DNA of 64,000 nt from Pleurodeles waltl (lineage: Eukaryota > Chordata > Amphibia > Caudata > Salamandridae): the NCBI RefSeq assembly GCF_031143425.1, contig NC_090447.1, positions 139,581,106 to 139,645,105 of the forward strand, read 5' to 3'. Below are positions 58,678 through 64,000 of this stretch, in pieces; position 1 is the first letter of the stretch, and every line of letters starts with the position of its first letter. The position numbers and the translations under genes were made by a program. A model generated the notes under the pieces. The model saw only the letters and a program-made list of their open reading frames with translations, was not told where the DNA came from and did not search any database.

Positions 58678-59237
58678 AAAGGGGGATATTTAGGAGCCCC
58701 TAGCGCCACCAGAGCATCGCTTTTAGTGACGCTCCGGTGGTGCTATGCCCTGCACCGTATTTACAAGGTGGCGTTAAGCCACATTTTGTGGCTTAACGCC
58801 ACCTTCTAAATACGGCCCATTCACACGCAGCACTTTGGAAGGGGCATGCAATGGATGTTGCTGTGGGTATGCCACAGCAACACCCAATGCTTTTTGATGC
58901 TACCCCATATTTATAGGTTTTCGTAAACCTGAGGCAGGGCCAAAATCTAACGCCACCCCAGGGGTGGCATTAGCAGGGTGCAACAAGGATTCTCCTTATT
59001 TTTTGCTCTTTCCATATGTGCTGCCTTCTGTAGCACACATAGGAAGAGCAAATCGCCATTTAAGATTGTTTTTGTGTAGGAAGGTGTCCCTTCTGCTCAA
59101 GAACAATCTCCCCCTCCATGCAGTCATTCTTGCACAATGGCACAAGGATGGCTGCGTTAAAACTCAGCTGCAAATTTAGCGCCGGCGCAGGGGACAACAT
59201 AGGGGCGCGCCTTATTCGATCAAATACGGCACATCCC
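58678..59237. mobile_element. Hairpin-rich MITE-like element
   Basis: Begins GGGGGATATTTAGGAGCCCC and carries GCGCCACC-type inverted pairs. A long hairpin spans 58756-58814: perfect 18-bp arms (AAGGTGGCGTTAAGCCAC) around ATTTT, extended outward by CCGTATTTA/TAAATACGG after one mismatch. Another AAATACGGC occurs near the right end (59223-59231). Non-coding. End points approximate. Confidence 0.55.
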
Positions 59238-59780
59238 AACATTGTGAAAATGACAGAGTGCGGCGCTGCCAATTTTGATGCACATTCAAATCTCTTTGAT
59301 GATTTCAGTTCACAAAATATTATTTTGTTGCATGTTTGACATTACCCTAATTAAGGTGTAATATGTTGTTTTGTTAAGTTTCAATAAATGGTGGTGAGTA
59401 GGGAATGCCCTGTACCACAGCACTGGTGGGCTATTGATATTATTCTTTAAGGACACACGCCAAGGATTGTGGACTGCATTTACATCCTGGACCACTTCTG
59501 AAGGGTCACTCACTGTCACAGAAGATCTAATCGCACAAGAGTCATACCATTGCACATTTACTTTACTATAGCAATTTGCTATGCTTTGATCAAGGTGCCC
59601 TACTGCTGAAGCAAATTTTATCTGCTATTTGAAAATGCTCATATTAGTACTGTGCAAACATCTGAATTTAAATAAACTGTTTTTCACATAGAATAATTTG
59701 TGAATGGAAAATGTTCTTCTTCTGTCTGCTGCAGAAGTTGCAACCTCAAAAGCCTCCTACTAGCTAGTGAATAGACACTT
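59238..59780. other. No recognised gene
   Basis: No frame or repeat with identifiable features. Confidence 0.4.
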
Positions 59781-59938
59781 GGGTCCATATTTATACTTTT
59801 TTAGCGCCGCATTTGCATCATTTTGTGACGCAAAAACGGCGCAAACTTGCAAAATACAATTGTATTTTGTGAGTTTGTGCCCTTTTTTGCGTCAGAAATC
59901 GGTGCAAATGCGGCGCTAAATAAGTATGAATATGGGCC
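59781..59938. mobile_element. Fully palindromic MITE, 158 bp
   Basis: GGGTCCATATTTATACTT at the left mirrors AAGTATGAATATGGGCC at the right, and the inner arms TTTAGCGCCGCATTTGC and GCAAATGCGGCGCTAAA are exact inverses. Further in, TTTTTGCGTC pairs with GACGCAAAAA and ACAAATTCGC-like arms flank the centre CAATTG. The whole unit can fold as one hairpin. Class by style: Harbinger-like; no clear target duplication. Confidence 0.75.
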
Positions 59939-60778
59939 TTGTTTTTTACTGGACAACTCATAGTGAGATTCTCACTGGGAGGAGATGAAAATGACTGGAA
60001 GGCTACTTCATGGGAAGACATTTTCGAACACAAAGAAAACAACTTTGTAACCTTTCAAGGACTAATGATTGAATGTCTACTATGCTCTGGTGTGAGCATT
60101 GGGAGTGATCCTGTACCCCAGAGTCTGCTGATAATCTATTGATGAATGAAGAAAACAAAATACACTAATGGTGCAACATAGAATTTGTGAGTTTATATTA
60201 GTGTGTGTTCCTAGACAGAGGTCAGACCCCCAATAGGCAGATGTGATGGATTCCTTCCCTGACTCCCTCACCGGAGGCTCATCTTTTAAGTTTCTGATGA
60301 CTTTCTTTGTGAGAGGCTGCTTTCTTAGATTTTCCCTGAATTGTCTACTGTTATGTTTGAGCTGAGACTACTTTCCAGCTTATAGCACAAAGGCTTTATG
60401 CTGGTGCACTGATTCTCTCATCGGTTCCCTTTATGAGTATCTGAGCTGACATCTTTCCTCTAATTTTCCTTTACATAACACACCTTTTGTATTATCACTA
60501 TATTCACTGTGATTTTAATGAATATTTTATTCTATTTTATAAGCAAATATCAACTGATGGGTTATATTTTCTTTTGATGCTGACATTTTAAGACTAATAT
60601 CTAATGAATATATAGATGAACAAGTAAAAGTTTGATAGAGATGAACAACTAAAAGATTTGAAAAATAAACCCTTTTTACTCTCATTATCTGTCTTTATTG
60701 ATTGAATTTAAAGAATTTAATGATGTATTGATTAGGTAGATGATTGCTCCTCATTTCTCTCTGTTGACCATCAAAGGT
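59939..60778. other. No recognised gene
   Basis: AT-rich with short frames only. Confidence 0.4.
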
Positions 60779-61858
60779 TCATAAAACAGTGGTAGGGATT
60801 ATTTCTTGATAACACTGACGATTGAGATACAGAAAACTCCACTTCATTGCTTCAAATTTAACCTGACTGACTTCAGCTTCTGAATCATGCCAAAGTTTTC
60901 TTTCAACCTGCCCTAACGTTGCTGAAACAAACTTAATTGTGCAGTCTCCTGAATAAACACCAATAAAGGCCTCACAACACCTTCTGAATAAAGCATACAC
61001 TCTGTACCATTCCATACTGTTATTATATTTATTGTTTTACTTACTTTAGTCATCAAATAATATTTCTTTTTAGAATCTAGCTTTTTAAGTACTTCCACTT
61101 CAGTGCTTACTCATCAGTTCTCTACCACTGTCCTATTCATACTTCCTTTCTTCCCAATTTCATCTGACCCATTATGCAGTTCTTTAATCAACCACAATTC
61201 TTCCTGAGAGTCCAGGAGAATCAAATATGACACTTGAGATTTTATTTAACCTATTCAACTATTACTTAATTGCAGTACACAGCAATTCATAGAATATAGG
61301 AAGTAAAAAAGATTTTTTTACTGAACGTACTTAGCGCATAGGTGTACAATGTGTGATGTTCTCCTTTTCTAGGCACCTCAGCAGGAGAGTATCATGTTTT
61401 TATTGAAGTTGCCTTAACATTTATTTCAAAGATGTTCAACAAAGAGTAATTTGATTCCAGATTTCAACTTCCTTAAAAAACAATTGAATAATTGGTTGAA
61501 ACCTTCAAACTTTGAGCCTCTCAGTGTACACTTGATGGCACTATCACATCTAAACATTCAAGACCAGGTGGGTGCCCATTTACATAACAAGAAAAGTGAA
61601 GAATAATTTTTAAAGCATAGCTATCCTTCTCTCAAAGAAACCACTGCCATCATGAAGAGTGTTGCGGTTTCCATGTGATCTGCAAAAGAAATAGATGCAA
61701 ACTTTTGCTGATGTTTGGTCTCTAGTGAGGAAATTGTGACTCAATAAGAGTGATGTAAGATTCAAGGCCAAGGACACATTTTGAGTAATTACTCCAATAG
61801 ATCTAGATGCTATGGTTAAGGTGCCAGAAATACTTTGGCCAGTTTTAAGAACTGTCAT
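60779..61858 (-). pseudogene. Unidentified degenerate coding-like sequence
   Basis: Two or three minus-strand stretches look protein-like rather than random: 61858-61610 (a Ser/Leu/Asn-rich helix-like run, QNVSLALNLTSLLLS), 61098-60913, and 61015-60779 (FRRCCEAFIGVYSGDCTIKF). I do not recognise the family. They lie opposite in strand to the Ty3 RT remnant at 62440, so they need not belong together. It could equally be chance. Confidence 0.2.
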
Positions 61859-62439
61859 GCTGGTGCCAAAGGATCTTTTAAATGCAAAAAGATAGGTAAC
61901 GGTACCAAGGTGTACATCAAATCTAATACATTCAGAAACATGAGAATTAATGTTGTTTGATATGTTGAAAAAATGTAATCAGATATAAGGATTGATATGT
62001 TTCTCAGTGTAGGACACCAGACACGCAGTGGTGTGCAGATTGAGACATTGAGGAAGAACCATTAGTACTGGCTGAAGGTGACTTTGTTATCAATGTCATT
62101 GACACCAAGATCTTTGGTGATTCTGATTCACATTTTATCATTTCTAATTCATTCTTAGTGTAACAAATCAATAGAGAAGGCTAATGTCAAAACTGTTTAT
62201 ATGGTGTCAACATCCTTGATACAGTATAGAATTTATTCTGTTCAATTCAATTATAGAAAATCATTAGACACAGTTTATGTAGTAAAATAAGGGCAACATT
62301 TTTTGGGATGACATCATCAAGGTAATCTATGTATGACCTTGTAGTACAGAAGTACTTTTCCAATGCATTGCATTTCAGATTCTACCCAAGATGAAGATAT
62401 TTGAGAAATTTTAGAATGATTCAACTGCATTTAAAAAAA
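61859..62439. other. No recognised gene
   Basis: Non-coding or too decayed to read. May hold the upstream pol region of the following RT remnant (a retroviral-protease-like match was looked for and not found). Confidence 0.35.
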
Positions 62440-63240
62440 AGTAGGATGTGTCAAAAGGTTCAATCACCAAATCAAAATTAAAGGGCCGATAATGGTGTAA
62501 AGTGAAAGCTTACAGCTATTCCACTGAGTATAAGAAAAGAATTGTCAGGAATGTTGAAAGATATGTGCTCAGAAAGCATTAGTCAGCCATTGAGTCTTCA
62601 GAATGGGGCTCCCTGGGTTTAGTTAGGAAAACATGCTATTTTGTACTCTTGACCTGAGAGCTGTATGCTATGCTATCACATTAATCTGAAGACTATAATC
62701 ACATGACAACATTTGTAATACCTAATGAGACATTCTGTGATCTATGTATGTCATTAGTTATGGCCCATGTCACTTCTGTTTTCCATAAATTGATGGATAA
62801 CCTGTTTGGGAACATGGAAGTGGTATCTGTATTTCAGGATGGTATACTAATTTGTACTTCATCAATCCAACAGCACAGCATGAGTAAAATACTTGAAATA
62901 TTAAAAGTGATTGGTACAACATTGCAAAGGACAAATAGACATTTCTGTACAAGGAAACTGATTATTTGTATCACAGTATTTCAGATACTGGGATAAATCC
63001 AAGGATTCATTAATTAAAGCCATAAAAGGAGCTCTTAGACCCGAAAATAGGGATGCACTAGCTCCATTTTTGAGTCTTTCTAAATACTAATCTCATTTTG
63101 TTGGTGGGTTTTCCATACAAACTTGTTCCATGGAAGTTCTTATGAAAAGACTATGAAAGTCAGTGGGACAGAGCAAGTGAGATGCATTTTGAAAAAATTG
63201 AGATCAAAGATAATCAAAGCTCGTCCTTTGCTTTAATTTG
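62440..63240 (+). pseudogene. Ty3-type reverse transcriptase, strongly decayed
   Basis: Fragments of one RT in order with shifts between. A block near 62590-62660 carries the S-E-W-G-S-P-type motif and a LDLRAV segment. From 62703 comes TTFVIPNETFCDL, then HVTSVFHKLMDNLFG (the A-P-x-x-F-Q motif), then VSVFQDGILI, where the catalytic YxDD has become FQDG. ILEILKVIGTTLQ follows. Further on, LRPENRDALAPFLSLSKY and SHFVGGFSIQTC are the connection segment (the R-x-F-L-G-L-x-x-Y-Y-R-x-F-V-type motif). A different lineage from the 33-43 kb element. No LTR identified around it. Confidence 0.7.
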
Positions 63241-63440
63241 TTGAGAGTAAGAATGTACATTTACTGTTGAAGCCTGCAACTTTCGTCTTTAGTTATACTT
63301 TTTGATGTAATGTGTCTTTAAAGGTTTTGTCAAGTCTATCACCTCCTTGATTTCACTCAACAATAGTTGTCCTGAATAATTATTATGGTCTTACCTGAAG
63401 CTTTTCATATGACTGTTGTATCAAAGCTAACATTTAACAA
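63241..63440. other. No recognised gene
   Basis: Possible RNase H remnant of the RT pseudogene, unreadable. Confidence 0.25.
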
Positions 63441-64000
63441 GACTATGGTGGTCATGCAGGACCATGGAGGTCCTGCTCCCCACCATGCCTGTGGTCGCAG
63501 TGATACCTCAAACAGCGTGGCAGTGGAGGACCTCCAAATTATGACATTGCTAGTGAACTGAGTCCACCTAACACCTCCCGCAGTATTTTGAGTATCCTCA
63601 CCGCCAGGGATTCCATGGCAGCATCCCCGCCCCAAAATCCCTGGCGGTAAGGATACGAGTGACAGTAATACTCATTCCTCTCGTCACAACTGGGCTCCCC
63701 AACCCCCCTCATATAGGAGCCCCCTCCACCGACCCCATCAGAAGCCCCCCACCCCCCAAGCAGTGATGCCCCACCTCCCCCTGTTCTGAACATCCCTCCC
63801 CGGTCCCCTTTCAGAACCCCCATGCCTGTTCTGAACCACCTTCCCCCGTCCCCATTCTGAGCCCCTCACCCCATCCCTGCACACACACACACCACACTTG
63901 CTTCATACATGCACACATCCACGCTCACTCATTCACACACACATGCACATATGTCCATAACACCCTCCCAAACTCTGCATACATGCACACATACTCCCCC
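63441..64000. repeat. Inverted-repeat-rich sequence followed by CCCC/CA-rich low complexity
   Basis: CCGCCAGGGATT (63601-63612) and AATCCCTGGCGG (63636-63647) form an inverted pair with GGATAC/GTATCC outside, in the style of Harbinger ends seen at 46560-46670. From about 63690 the plus strand is a run of CCCC- and CTGAAC-containing words, then (CA)n-type sequence to the window edge. Probably the beginning of another Harbinger-type element continuing outside. Confidence 0.4.

Noticed and set aside
60779..61858. Retroviral envelope remnant
   Set aside because: Only a vague Leu/Ser/Asn-rich run; no cleavage site, signal peptide or membrane anchor could be seen.

Overview
The window looks like transposon-dominated nuclear DNA from a vertebrate with a very large genome. 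The mix of PIF/Harbinger elements with Myb/SANT-like partner genes, Ty3-type retrotransposons with very long LTRs, a Penelope-like element and an L2-type LINE points to a salamander, probably a newt. That placement is inference from family resemblance, not a database result. I see no host protein-coding gene, tRNA, rRNA or CRISPR array. Every recognisable coding segment belongs to a mobile element, and nearly all carry stops or frameshifts.

Layout. 1-3.3 kb: a decayed Penelope-like element on the minus strand (reverse transcriptase plus GIY-YIG endonuclease) with a hammerhead-ribozyme-like motif downstream. 5.9-20.5 kb: dispersed exons of an old Harbinger-type element: a Myb/SANT-like gene (+), a coiled-coil exon (-), and a spliced HARBI1-type transposase (-). 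The transposase was later hit by a solo LTR (19200-20162, 4-bp target duplication) and a palindrome-rich MITE (16386-16646). 21.4-25.3 kb: antisense LTR-type sequence carrying a MITE with a 3-bp target duplication, a second solo LTR of the same family (24003-24989, TSD CACC), and a short palindromic MITE.

26.0-46.7 kb is the centrepiece: a composite Harbinger-like element with a Myb/SANT-like gene A (+), a HARBI1 transposase (-), and a second Myb-like gene B (+) that has a lysine/proline/alanine-rich tail and diverges from the transposase across a 430-bp shared promoter. A 5'-truncated Ty3-type element (RT, RNase H, polypurine tract and a 2.6-kb LTR) sits in its 3' part. An 8.83-kb block running from just after gene A into the LTR is tandemly duplicated (27997-36828 and 36829-45656). 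The copies differ at about 13 single bases plus one 2-bp repeat-length change. Copy 2 keeps an open 515-codon RT-RNase H frame that copy 1 breaks with TAG.

46.8-55.0 kb looks like a third Harbinger element with matching inverted ends. It holds an L2-type LINE, a decayed gene-B-like pseudogene (-) and a MITE. 55.07-56.64 kb is a degenerate tandem array of about 150-bp units. The remainder holds two hairpin-rich MITEs, unidentified degenerate coding-like sequence, a second Ty3 RT pseudogene (62.4-63.2 kb) and a CA/CCCC-rich end.

How parts relate: in Harbinger elements the HARBI1 nuclease works with a Myb/SANT-like protein that binds DNA and helps bring the nuclease to the element ends. The short palindromic MITEs have the end sequences expected of non-autonomous passengers of such elements. 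The best leads are the hammerhead with a reciprocal core swap, the two-Myb Harbinger layout with the H1-like tail, the tandem duplication, and the RT-RNase H unit that has no integrase before its LTR.
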